DNA of 64,000 nt from Ichthyosporea sp. XGB-2017a (Eukaryota; Opisthokonta; Ichthyosporea): positions 129,566-193,565 of the forward strand of contig PDIM01000030.1 in assembly GCA_002811675.1 (NCBI GenBank). The letters run 5' to 3'. The notes under the pieces are model-generated. The model was not told the origin of the DNA. It searched no databases and saw only the letters and a program-made list of their open reading frames with translations. This document shows, piece after piece, positions 1 through 12,600 of the stretch; positions within the stretch are counted from its first letter, which is position 1, and every line of letters starts with the position of its first letter. The position numbers and the translations under genes are program-made.

Positions 1-270
1 GATTTTTATTTCTGGTCGAGATTTGGCTGCTGGCGGAAATCCTTTGTTTTTCTTTTTTTTTTTTTGAAAAGTTGATTTAATGAGTATAAGTTTGTGTTTG
101 TGAGAGGCTGATTTGTGCGTCTTGGTGTGGTCTCTGTGGGGTGGTTTGGAGTTTGGTGTGGTTGAATGAGGAGTGAGATTGGAATTGAATCAAGCGCAGA
201 GTACGAACCTGTGAGAAGAAACTACTAAGGGGGAGGGGGGGGGGGAAAGAATCAGTCAGGTTTGGAATCA
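1..270 (+). promoter_or_regulatory. Upstream/5' leader region of MOT1/BTAF1
   Basis: No gene is seen here. The stretch has a T-run near 51-65, G/T-rich sequence, and a G-rich run near 231-245 shortly before the MOT1 start codon. It probably holds the promoter and 5' untranslated region of the plus-strand gene. No clear TATA box was found. Confidence 0.4.
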
Positions 271-3200
271 ATGGCTACAAGACTTGAAAGATTGTTTTTG
301 TTGCTAGATAGTGGCTCAAATGCAGCCACGAGAAAAGCTGCTGCAGAACAGATAGGGGAGATTCAGAAGGCGCATCCGCATGAATTGGTAAATTTATTGG
401 GAAAGGTAATGTTTGTTGTAAATGATTTTGTTGTTTCCGTGAATTAGCATTTGAAGGTTTGTCGTTTTAACGGTATGTGTATTGCGAACTTTTGGTATCC
501 TTTAGACGAATACGTATCTGAAAAGCTCCAATTGGGACACTCGGGTGGCTGCTGGGCAAGCAGTAGAAGCCATATGCTCCAATTGTCCACCTTGGGAGCC
601 AGATAGGGATGGGAAATGTATTAAGCACGAGAATGAAGAGGAAGCTGAAACACTTACTAGTGGGGACATAACTGAGGGGATGCTAAGGTTGGGGGATTTC
701 GATATAGAAAAGGTACTGGAGCGTGGGCGTCCACTGCTGGGATCTGCCGGTTCTGACTATGACGAGCTCATGTTTGAAGGGGAAAATGCCAAAGAGAGAT
801 TAGCCAAGCAGAGAAAGTATGTCTTAGCTACAATAGGACTAAATCCAAATGTAGTATCTGATTTTGGGGATATTGTTGTGGACGAAGATCTTATACAAGA
901 GAAAAAAAAAGACGAAGCAGATGAAAAGTTGAAACAGGCGGTTGAAGATCTTATCACAGATGGAATGAGCGTAAGAGAGCGCCATGCTGCTAAGCGCAAG
1001 GCAAAGCAACAGCTGAAGCAATCCAAGAGAAAGCTTTCAAAACAAGATTCAAGTGTGGAGCTTATTAAGCCGAAGATGATGAAGGCTGAGGAAGGAAAAT
1101 CTTTAGTTACTGACCAACCGGAAAGTAGTAAAGTAATGGTTGAAACTGGCTATGAGCAGGTTGAGCAAAGTCCTTTAGAGTGGCCTTTTCAGGGATTTTG
1201 TGAGGTCTTATCGACTAATTTACTTAGTCCTGTATGGGAAATAAGGCATGGGGCCGCTCTAGGTCTGAGGGAAGTGTTAAAATACCACGCCGAAAGTGCT
1301 GGCGTAAGCATTGATTGCCCAGGGCACTTGAGGAATTTTCAACATGAGGTTTGGATCGAAGACCTGGCCCTCAGAATAGTTACGGTTTTTGCACTCGATA
1401 GGTTTGGGGACTTTGTATCAGACCAAGTTGTTGCGCCTGTTAGGGAAGTATGTGCTCAGCTAATGGCTGTACTGCTCAAACACATGGAAACGCAGCTAAT
1501 GGAGCATGTTTTTAAATTGCTGCTAAAGCTGCAATCTGTCAGTCAGTGGGAATCGCGCCATGGAGGGCTGTTGGGAATCAAATACGTATTGGCAGTTCGA
1601 TCTGACTTAGCCCCTGTATTTGCCAACCGGGTTGTAGATTATTTGTGCAATGGGCTTGAAGATCTTGAAGATGATGTTAGAGCTGTGGCTGCAGATTGCC
1701 TGATTCCTTTGTCCGGATATTTATCGAGAAACGCAAATGAAAATACGAGAAATGTTTTGGCAAAACTTTGGGATTGCCTCTTGGAGCTGGATGATTTGAC
1801 GCCATCGACATCGTGTGTTATTACGGCGCTTGCTCAGCTGCTTTCCGATGTATCTCGAAATGAAGTGGCCAAAAAATGGTTACTAGACCTCTCTCCTCTG
1901 GTTCCTAGGCTGTTTCCTTTCTTTCGACATATCCTAAAGTCTGTGCGAATGTCTTCTCTGCAAACGTTTGGTAGACTTCTAAGCGATACACCCCCAGAGG
2001 CAGATTGGGTGGATAATCTATGTGAAGAAGGTCTAAAGAATTTATTTTTTGCGGTATATTGTGAAAAAGAGCCGCAAATACGCGCCGAGGCCGTGTCTTC
2101 TGCTCGCGTTCTTGCTCAAAGAGCTGATAAACATCATCTAAGCACTTGCTTTGCTAGGAGGTGCAAAAATTGGTTCAATGCATGTTGTTGTCAACAAGGT
2201 GAAGCAATGGAAATATACCCCACTTTTGGAATATCAATAGGTGGTGAAAACAAAGTTACTCATGTTCGCTTCGGTAACCAGCCCCAAAGTGTACCCACCG
2301 ATGTAAGAATGGTTAACGGCATATTAGTGGACTGCGCTAAATTTTTAGCCAATATTTGTGTTGCATTACCTGATGGCACCAATGGAAATGGATCCATAGC
2401 AGACGCCATCCTCAGTTCGTTGAATTCGATATCTTCGTCGAAGATTCACTTTTCAAATCTTATTGTTCTTGAGTGGGTATCTAACGAGAAAAGGTGTGGT
2501 AAAAATTCAGGCGCAAATCTTTCAAAAATTTTGGGGAAAATTGAAGAACTGCTGTGTGCAAAACTGTTTTATGAATTTGAGGAACTAAAGACAGTTTACG
2601 GGCGATTGCAAGGCGATTGCGTTGGCCTTGTTAAGGATCTAAAAGAGCTTGGCCTAGGGGAAGCCGAGCTTGGAAGATATGTCGAAAGTACGCGATTCGA
2701 TTCGCGGGTGGCAAATGAGCTAGTGAATGAATTCTACCCCACCATTTTTCAGTCTGCTAGAATAGGCCCTAATGAATCTTTAGAAAGCAAACGGAATCGT
2801 GTACTTGGAGTCCTGGGTTACATATCAGCGGAAGAGTCAAGACAAAATATACAAATAACTGCAGGCTTCGCTTGTTGTATTGTGTCCTTTGAGCAGCTTC
2901 CGTCATCAATTAATCCTGTTGTTAAACCATTGTTAGAGGCGATTAAAAAGGAAGAGGATCCTTTATTACAAGCTCTAAGTGCAACTGCCCTTGCCAAACT
3001 TTTAAAATTGTGCTCGCATAAGCCAAAGACTTCCCCAAAAATCCTGGAGAAATTATTCAAATTTACATATGGAGAAGGGACTGAAGTGCCCAATATTACT
3101 GAAATTATTAATTGCGGAAGTAATGTTCATAGAGGGATTTGGACTTTGAAACTTATGCAAGAGACAGAGGAAAAATCTGCGCCAGTAACGCTTAAAGGTA

Positions 3201-5725
3201 GGTCCAAGGCCGCGAAAGAAGTTGAAGTGCCTCTTTCAGAAGAAGAGAAGGCTTTGTCGGTGCGCTCAAGAGGTGGACGCGAAGCGATAAAGGCGATTGC
3301 CACAGTTTTTGGAGGTGAAATTCTGGATAAGTTGCAGTATCTCTGGAATTTTGTTTCTCAAAACCTTGTCTTACTTCCCATTGCTTTCAATGAGCAGAAC
3401 TGTAACTTGGAAAATGCACAAGAGCTTATAAATTCTTTTCATATTTTAGGTCTTGTGGTGTCCGTCACCGATAGTTGCGTGTCTTCCAGACTGTTGGAGT
3501 TGGTACCGCCGCTCTTGAAATGTGTTACTCATCCGTATGTTTTGGTGAGGTACATGGCGGCGAAATGTATATGCTGCTTTGGTGATAAATACACAAGCGA
3601 TGTTATGGCCCTCTTGATAAAGTGTATTCTACCTTTTCTGAATGAAACTGAGCATGTTAGCCATCGGGAAGGTGCGAGCGAAATGCTTTATATGATAGTA
3701 GAGTCTCTTGGGCTGAAAATAGTCCCATATGTGGCATTTTTTGTAGTTCGGCTTATGGGTTGTATGAGTGACAATGATGAGAACGTTCGGGCAATGTGTA
3801 CACTTTCGTTTGCGAGTGTGATTAAAGTGATGCCTCTTGAAGGATCGAATAGCTTACCGGATGGATTTGATGAAGAACTTTTGGCGCAAAAGAGAGATGA
3901 AAAAGATTTCCTAGAGCAGCTTCTCAACCCATCAAAATTGAAAGACTTCAAAATCCCAGTGCGTATTAAAGCCGAGATTCGGTCATATCAGCAGGAAGGG
4001 GTTAACTGGTTATGGTTTTTGAACAAATTTAAACTCCATGGTATCCTGTGTGACGATATGGGTCTTGGAAAAACCCTGCAAACTATATGTATACTTTCCT
4101 CGGACGAATTTTTGCGAAGGAAGCGTTTTAGTGAGACAGGAGATAAAGACTGTTCCCCGCTTCCTTCTATTGTAGTGTGCCCAACTACGATTATTGGACA
4201 TTGGTACCACGAGATTAAGAAATTCTGTGATAATTTGAAACCAGTCGAGTATAGTGGCCCTCCACCCGAGAGAAAAAGCATACAAGTAAAGATTGCTTCA
4301 TATAATGTCATAATAGTGTCTTACGAGGTTGTTCGAAACGATATTGATTTCTTTTCGTCGCTGAACTATAATTATTGCGTTCTAGATGAAGGCCATATTA
4401 TAAAAAACGGAAAATCAAAGGTGGCTGTTGCGATTAAGCAGATAAATGCAAATCATCGACTCATACTTTCTGGAACCCCTATTCAAAACAATGTTTTGGA
4501 ACTGTGGTCTCTTTTTGATTTTGTTATGCCAGGGTTTTTAGGCACCGAAAAGCAGTTCAATGCCAAATATGGTAGACCAATAAGAGCGAGCCGAAACCCG
4601 AAGACTCCAAAGGATCAAGAGGCGGGAGTGTTAGCTATGGAATCTCTTCACAAGCAAGTATTGCCATTTTTATTGCGCCGAATGAAAGAGGATGTTTTGA
4701 AAGACTTGCCTCCAAAAATTATACAAGATTACTACTGCGACTTAAGCCCTTTGCAAGTGAAGCTTCATGAAGACTTTGCAAAGAGTCATTTGCAGCGTGG
4801 CATTAGTGATACTTTGAAGGGTAGTGAAAAACATAAGGCTGTTCTTAAACCGGCCACACACATCTTCCAGGCACTTCAGTATCTTCGCAAACTTATTAAT
4901 CACCCAGCTTTGGTATTAACACCAAAACATCCACAATACAAGGCGCTGACAAGGGAATTGAATAAGAAGAAACAAAAGGTAACGGATATTGAGCATGCTC
5001 CAAAGCTAATTGCATTAAGAGATTTGCTTCACGAATGTGGCATCGGAGTGCAAGATGCTGATGTTAATGCTACTGCAGGACCTATTAACCAGCACCGCGC
5101 GTTGATATTCTGTCAGCTGAAAGCGATGCTCGACATCGTTGAATTTGACCTGTTTAAGAAAAACATGCCTAGTGTGAATTATTTTAGAATGGATGGAACC
5201 ACAGACGCAAAGGCCCGCCATGAGATGGTAACTAAGTTTAATGAAGACCCTACTGTTGATGTCCTCTTGCTTACAACTTCTGTTGGAGGCCTGGGCCTGA
5301 ATTTGACGGGTGCTGATACCGTCATTTTTGTGGAACATGATTGGAACCCAATGAAAGACCTACAAGCAATGGACAGAGCTCATCGGATCGGACAGAAAAA
5401 AGTAGTCAATGTGTATAGGCTTATCGCTAAAGGATCTCTGGAAGAGAAAGTTATGGGCCTCCAAAAGTTTAAATTGACTATTGCGAACACTGTCATTTCC
5501 AAGGAGAATGCTGGATTAAAGTCAATGGATACAGACCAGGTTCTTGACTTATTCAACTTATCTGTTTCAGGAAGTGACGAGAAAGACAACAAAAAGGCAG
5601 ATCCTAGTAAACCGGCCACAGGAATGAAAGATGTTGTTGAAAATTTGGAAGAACTTTGGGATGAAAGTCAATATGATGAATTTAATAATTTGGATGGATT
5701 CATTGAACAGTTGGACGGGAAATAA
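271..5725 (+). CDS. BTAF1: TATA-binding-protein-associated factor MOT1/BTAF1 (Snf2-family ATPase)
   Basis: Two exons, 271-405 and 506-5725, join in phase 0 across a 100-bp intron (donor GTAATG, acceptor TTTAG) and give 1,784 aa, close to the family's roughly 1,850. Exon 1 carries the conserved start MATRLERLF and HPHEL. Exon 2 continues with [15 protein letters not shown], which confirms the junction. The N-terminal two thirds are HEAT-like helical repeats, which in this family grip TBP. The C-terminal Snf2 motor shows DDMGLGKT (about residue 1228), DEGHIIKN (about 1339), LSGTPIQNN (about 1366) and HRIGQ (about 1671). Known role: ATP-dependent removal of TBP from DNA in the nucleus, shaping RNA polymerase II initiation. 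The start at 271 is chosen because it matches the family N-terminus. Confidence 0.96.
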
Positions 5726-6294
5726 CGAGCTGAAAGATTCGTGAGATTTTGCGAGTTTTCGCCTAAACGTACATAATATATTTTGAGGTTGATGTATAAA
5801 GCATGATGATTGAAACTATTTGCAATAGCTAGAGCATGCATACTTCAAGACCACTCATATGCATATTGATGATCAAGGCCGGCCAATACTGGCGGGTCAA
5901 TTCCCACGCATATTTCTTAATTTATCGTCAACTTCGGCCCATGCAAAAACTCATCATTATGTAGTAACTTATATGTAGCTGCTTGGAGATAAAGTACTAT
6001 AGCTGTACTTCAGATTTATATGATAGATTTATTATAAAAAAAGCGTATGAAAATTTGCGGAACAATATTGTACTATAAGATTTTGGCCCAAGATTCTCCC
6101 AGGAGCTATCTAGGGGTTACAAGCAGTAACTTGATGAGTACATTATTCTCGATCGGCAGTACATGTAGTACTATTCTTTCATTTTTGCAATACATCGGAT
6201 CCTTTTGATAGATCGCTTCTCTCACAATTGCACTATTACCTTTTGATTATTCCCCCGGCCTGTAATTTTTATATATTGCGACGACGCGCATAAT

Positions 6295-6343
<49 letters not shown>

Positions 6344-6658
6344 TTCTGAAGGTTTTTTTTTTTTTTTTTTTTTGTCAAGAGAAGGAGGTTTTTCTTTTTT
6401 GTTCTGGCTTTTGTGGAGAAGAATATGATCCTTGAGGAGGAGGCGGAGGATTAAGGACGTAAACCAAAGTATTTATAAGATAAAGTGTCTCCTATTCGTG
6501 TGTTTTGCTTTACTAGCTTCGTATTTCCCTGAAGAGAATATTTTGTTGGAGGCTTGCTTGGCCTGTCGTTGTTTTGTGGGGAGTTAGAGTAGGCTGAGAA
6601 ACGCCCACAAGGTGTCTGTATCGTGCCAAAGTGCAGGAATTATTGGTAGATTGGCATC
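5726..6658. other. Intergenic region between MOT1 and VPS13 with T-tracts and GTAC inverted repeats
   Basis: No gene is seen in these 933 bp. Two GTAC-containing inverted repeats are present: AAGTAC/GTACTT with a 7-nt spacer (5992-6010) and AGTAC/GTACT with a 5-nt spacer (6158-6172). A T46 tract covers 6297-6342 and a T21 tract 6353-6373. A TATA-like TATTTATAAG lies at 6470-6479, about 180 bp before the VPS13 start, and is a reasonable core promoter for that gene. Confidence 0.5.
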
Positions 6659-9600
6659 ATGTTTGAGTCATTTGCAATTGATCTTCTGAATCGCTACTTG
6701 GGGGAATATGTGGAGAATCTTAATATTGATCAAGTCTCCATTGGTGTGTGGAATGGAAATGTTCATTTGGAAAATCTCGTACTCAAGAAGGACGCGCTAA
6801 AAGCGCTGGAGCTTCCTATCGAAGTGCTGAGTGGGATTATAGGCAAATTAACACTTAAAATCCCTTGGAGTCGAATTAAATCTGAGCCCGCTGAAGTATT
6901 TGTGGAGGATTTGTACATTCTTGCGCGGCCACGGGATCTGCGGAGTGCAGAAAGTCGGGAAGAAGTTCTTCAATATTCCCTTGAAAAGAGCGAAAAGTTG
7001 TTGACCATGCTGGATGAGTTTTTACGCTCTAAATTGAGGCAAGAAGTGGTGGATAGTTATGATACGGATGAAGAGGAGGATGACGAAAGCGAGGGCGACA
7101 AATGGGGGGAGGAATTGGGGGCGGGGAAGGGCGATAGTGGAGTAGAGGATGGTGGCAGGAGACGGGGAAGTGGCGGGAAAAGGAAATCACGAAATGCGGA
7201 TGTATCAGGGGGTGGAGCAAGTAGTCAAGATACGTTTACCTCAAAACTGTTGGCGAAGGTGGTAGAAAATCTGCAGCTGTCTGTAAGTAATGTACACTTC
7301 CGAATGGAAGACAGCATGCTTGGAAAATCTTCGACTATAATATCGAAGAAGAGCTTTCGTCAACCACTGGGAAAAGAGCAGGGGAATTCAACTCCCTTCG
7401 CTCTAGGGGTGACTATTTCTAGCCTTACTGTTCAGTCCACAAATGATGAGTGGGTGCCTCAGTATGTGTACGAGGACAACCCATGTGTTTACAAGCTTGT
7501 ATCAATGGAGAGCATGGCTATGTACTGGAATTGTAATTGTGAATTATATTCGGAAGATGCTCCAATTGTGAGCGTTGTTTCTCATGGCCAGAGTGGAAGT
7601 CTTAAAGAGCGAATTGTTGAAAGGAAGCTTCTTGATAATGACACTCTTCGATCACCAGTGTACTTAAAAGAAAAGCTAGGGGCGGAGATAGGACGGGAGG
7701 GGGATATGGGTAAAGAGGAATTACCTGATTCTATGTCCTATCTTCTTCAACCTTGTTCAGGAGCAGCCAAAGTAGGACTTCTTAAAGAGATCCGACTGGA
7801 AGATATTCGCAAGGAACAGAAAGGGGGTGTGGGGGGTGGTAGGAGAAATGATATGTCTGTTCAGCCGCTTCTAGGAAGAGTGGACGAAGATTCGAATTCC
7901 TCCGTTCCCAGACCACGCTTTAGTATGGAAATAGTACTTGACGATATTCCTATGTGTCTTATGCGATCGCAGTATGCGTGCATGGTTAGGCTATTGAACT
8001 TTTTTGCTAGCTTCGAAGCTTCCAGTGAGATGGCCCAGAAACGACCAAGTTGCTCCGTGAAAGAAAACCCTAAGGAATGGTGGAGGTTTTGCATTGGGGT
8101 CATAGTGGATAAGATTAAATATCAAAATAGTAAATACAAATGGGAATATCTAAAGAAGAGGAGGTCTGATCGACTTGAATATGTTAGCCTTTATCAGCAA
8201 TTTTTAATGAAAGACCAGCCATTGGCGTATTATAAGAATGTGAGAGAAACCAGGCAGGTGGATTTACAGGCCGTGGCAGCCTCCCCTGAAGAAGGCCGCA
8301 TGTTGGTTGATCTCATTGATTTCGATTCCTTGTATGAGATTGAAAAGCAGCGAGAGTTTGATGACATTCGCTATTTTCGTCATTTAGCATTAGCAACTTT
8401 TAGCAAGGCTGACATTCTTGAATTTAAGGAGCGATACTTGAGAAAAAATACTGATACAACAGGAGGTAATGCCAACCAGGGATGGCTTAGTTCCTGGTTT
8501 TGGGGTTCTTCGGCAGCATCCAATACTGAACATACGTTACCTTACGAAACAGCGGACAGCAAGAGTAATGGAGAGGAAAGGGGCAGTGAATCAAAGAGTA
8601 CGGATGATCTGGGCCTTAATTTAGATGAATCGCAGCGGGCTGTCTTATTTGATGTAATTGGTTACTCCGAAGAAGAAGCGACACAAACAGACGACAGTAT
8701 TATACCTAAATGGTACGTTTCAAATACTATAACCATAACAATTAAGTCGGGGTCATTTACTCTACAAGATGATTTGTCGTCTCCTCTGGATAGGAAGCGA
8801 CTTTTGAAGAGTTTCAGCGGGAGTGATACAAGTAACAGCATGTTTACCTTGCAATTGTTCTTTGCCAATTTTTGTGTGGGACTTTCGCGTAGGGAAGCAG
8901 CAAATGCGCTTAAAGTTGAAGTAACTTTGGGAAATCTTCTAATTAGAGACAAAGCAATGGAGCATTGCCTTTTTCCAGTATTCATGTGCCCAAAAGGTTC
9001 AAGTAATCGGTATATCAGTAGCGGCATTGGGCTCGAAAAGTTGCAGAGTGAAGGCAAACTTAGTAGCAATGCATTCGAAAATGAACAATTTTGGTCTCTT
9101 AGTTACGAAACCAATCCTTTGCAATCCACAGCAGATTCCAAATTGCTTGTATTGGCGAAACCGATTGAGATTGCTTTTAATGCAACGACGGCTTTTGAGA
9201 CACTTAAGTTTTTTGAATCTTCGGAGGGGTTTGTGATGTACTCCGAAGAGCTCACTACTGCAGTTGGTGCCCGTTTAGAAGCTCTAAAAATACAGACTAA
9301 AGCGGACATTATTGAGAGTTTGGAAAAGCACAAAGTCATGGAGATATTTTGCGATATAAGTGCCCCGGTGATTGTTTTCCCAGAGACTTTCATTAAAGGG
9401 GAAATTCATGAAAACCAATCAACAAGACAAACCAAAAGTCATTCCAGGAATGACTGTCAGTTGCTTGTGGTAGATTTGGGTAATGTGATTATTCGAAGTA
9501 CTGATAAAGTTGGCCATGGGGATGAAGATGAATTTGTAACACCGCCGTCCAGCCCTCCAAGTCCAGACTCACCTTCCCTAATGACTGAGCCCTACATGCA

Positions 9601-12600
9601 AGCTTTAGTTGACAGGAAGCCGTTGGCGCTTGTGAATGTTGATTTAAAAAGTCTGTCAATGGCAGATCTCGAAGCCAAGCTGTATGATAGCTTTACGCTA
9701 GATATGAAAGACTTGAACCTTTATTCTTGCAGACTTTCTACCTTTTTAAAATATTCTGAAAACGCGGATAAACACCAGCGGAAAGAAAGCATACATCATC
9801 TGGTGCAACCGTTTAACATATCTGTTGAAATTAATAAGTGCATAAGACCGCACGACCCAAGATTTACAAAATACAAGTTTTTTGCGAAACTTGTTGAGCT
9901 AAACCTTGTTGTTAGTGAGAAGAGTCTTCCCGGTGCAATGCGCTGTGTCAATGAGCTCATCTATGATGCGACAAAGTATTCTAGAAACCGAACATCTAGT
10001 GCAGTTAATGAAGATGTGTCAGGCTCGTTTTATTCCTATGGGAAATCTTTCAGTGAAAGGGGGAATTCTAGTGACATTCTTCGGGGAAATTCGTTTATTG
10101 GGGTAGATGTCAACAAAAGCTTTACTGACGTTTCAGGACTTGCCGGTGCTCGTAGCATTGCTGAGTTGAGTCGGACAGACAGCATCATAACGTCTTCAGT
10201 TACAAAGCGGACTCGACGTGCTAGCATTCACGATGAAAAGCTACTTGGACGTGTGGGCAGTACTTCAAAAACACACAAATATCTTGAAGAAGGGGAAGCA
10301 AGCAGTGTCAAGAAGCGATCTGTTATTAGGGAGTCTTCCCGAGAAAGATTACTTTCAAGTGATAGTGTCGACGATACTGTGGAGCGAGTACTGGTGGAAA
10401 TGTGCTTTGATATTGGTTCTGTTAAAGCGGTTGTGATGAAAACTACTGAAATGTCAAGCGTGAGTGCGGATTGTGAACAGCCTGTTGTCACTGTTCTAAT
10501 AAGGGAAGCGCACATTGCCTATGCAAGTCGTACTTTTGATCACAAAGTGGACTTTGGGTTGGGTGCATTTAGTGCCCAAGACCACATGTGTGAGCGAATT
10601 ATGAAGGTGGGCGCCGGGAATGAGAAAGACGATTATTTCAACCGTCGTGGCGTATTAAGATACATCGTCACATCTGATGAACTAGGGGAACAAGCTTCAG
10701 ATCGCCCCTCTTCTGATACGAGGCTTAAAGAGCAATTAATCCGGGCTTCCTATTGTAGAGTATCTTCCAAATCACCACAATTTTATACGGAATACAATGG
10801 TGTACATTCCAATGTAAATATATCTTTCAACAAACTGAAATTAGTGACCAATACAAAAACGTTTTCAGAGGTAATGAAACTTACAGAAAGTGTGTTGAAG
10901 CAAGCATATGCAGGAAAATATGAAGAACTCGGCGAAGTAGGGTTTGGTTCTCATGTGGGCTTAAGTGAGTCATTCAAAGTTCCGTCCGAAGCGTCCCTAG
11001 ATAAAGCAGCCGTAGCTACATCAAGTGAAGGCATGGATCCAGTTGCAAGTGCACCGAAAGCGCTGTCAACAGTAGGCGGGGATGCTCCTAGTGGCAAGTC
11101 AACCAATGCATTTCTCTCTAAGCGGATGTTCCACAAGAAGCGAAAGACAAATGTTACTGCCGTATTCAAAGAATTCCAAGTAAAAATGATGACACCAACG
11201 CAAAGGGTATTTGCAGAGCTTGAAGTTAGCGGGCTGTCAATGGAAGCCCGTATGGATGGTGTGCGATTTTCAAAATTACTAGGGAGGCTTAAAAATGCAA
11301 CATTGACAGATTGCACTCCGGAAGGGCATTTGTATAGAGAGGCATTTGCTACGTGTGGAGATGAAGCTCTCGTATTTGAGTATACGCCTCAACTGAATAG
11401 CTATGATTCTACAGGCGATCGCTCTCAGTTTGATGCTCTTTTAAAAATTCGTATGACCTCAATACGATGTACATATACGAGTCGCTTTTTTGATATTGTT
11501 AGCTTCCATATGGATATGCTTCAAGATATGCTGAGTATTGAGTTACCGTCTGTTGCGGATGCTTCAACATTTGCGGTGGAGATGCTCTATAGTGAGCGAC
11601 CTAATGCAGAAATGCACGAAGATTCGGGTAATGAAAATGGGGATATGAAATTGGGAATTAATTCCGAATTGGTCTCAAACGGGGTGAGTGGTGGGACGGG
11701 CAAAATATCCGCCGAAGGAAATTATTTTAAGACACAGTTAGATATTGTTGTAAGCTCACCGATTATCATTATTCCTCGTTTTGCTGGGGACTCTTCTATG
11801 TGTGGAAAATGGGATAAATCCCCAATCTCTGATATGAGCGAGAAAAAAGGCTCTTCAGAAGATGAAATTGGTGATATTTTGGTTGTGTATTTAGGGAAAA
11901 TTGTCATTTCAAACCGTTTCATTGATATACCTTTGGAATTGCTTTCGCAAGATCGTCTTGATGATTCTCTTTCTTCTTTTGTAAATGGTTTGGCTAAGTC
12001 AGCTGATGAAGAACGACTTAGTCCATTGGTAAACCATTGTGTATGTGACTCCATTGAATTGGCGGTACAAAATTGCTCTGTATATTCTTCTAATATCAAT
12101 GACAGCAATGAAGTCCACAGTCTTATTCTCAAAGAAACGGGCCTTCGTCTCAATTTTCTGAGGTGCCTTGACAAAGGGGACTACCTCGAAAGCACTAAAG
12201 GACTTCCTTCGTTAGCTGTTCTGGCCAAGGTTAGTCCTCTGTCAGTATATTTCTCGAAACACAACTATAATCAATTGGTTGGATCTTTAACAGATAATGT
12301 TTGGGGATCCTTGGAGCAGTTTTATTTTCAACAAGTTCATGATTTACAAGAGGCAGTAAATAGTGAAAAGGCAGATGCAGGTAATTTGGAGGAAACCATA
12401 TGGTTTTTACCTAATGTCTGTGCGGAAGAAAGTTTGCAACGTAAGGTGAACGAACATCGAGCGTCAAACTCGTCGTTTCAAGGTATCGATGAACGTGAAA
12501 TGCCCATAGTAAATGACGTTAACCAGAAGATGTTTTTATCATTTTCAAAGCTGCAGCTGACACTGAAGGGTAACCAATCGTCTTCAGAGGATAACAATTC

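Noticed and set aside
5820-5915. tRNA-like A-box and B-box words (TAGCTAGAGC; GGGTCAATTCCC)
   Set aside because: The candidate T-arm does not pair properly, the B-box deviates from GGTTCRANNCC and no acceptor stem can be formed.
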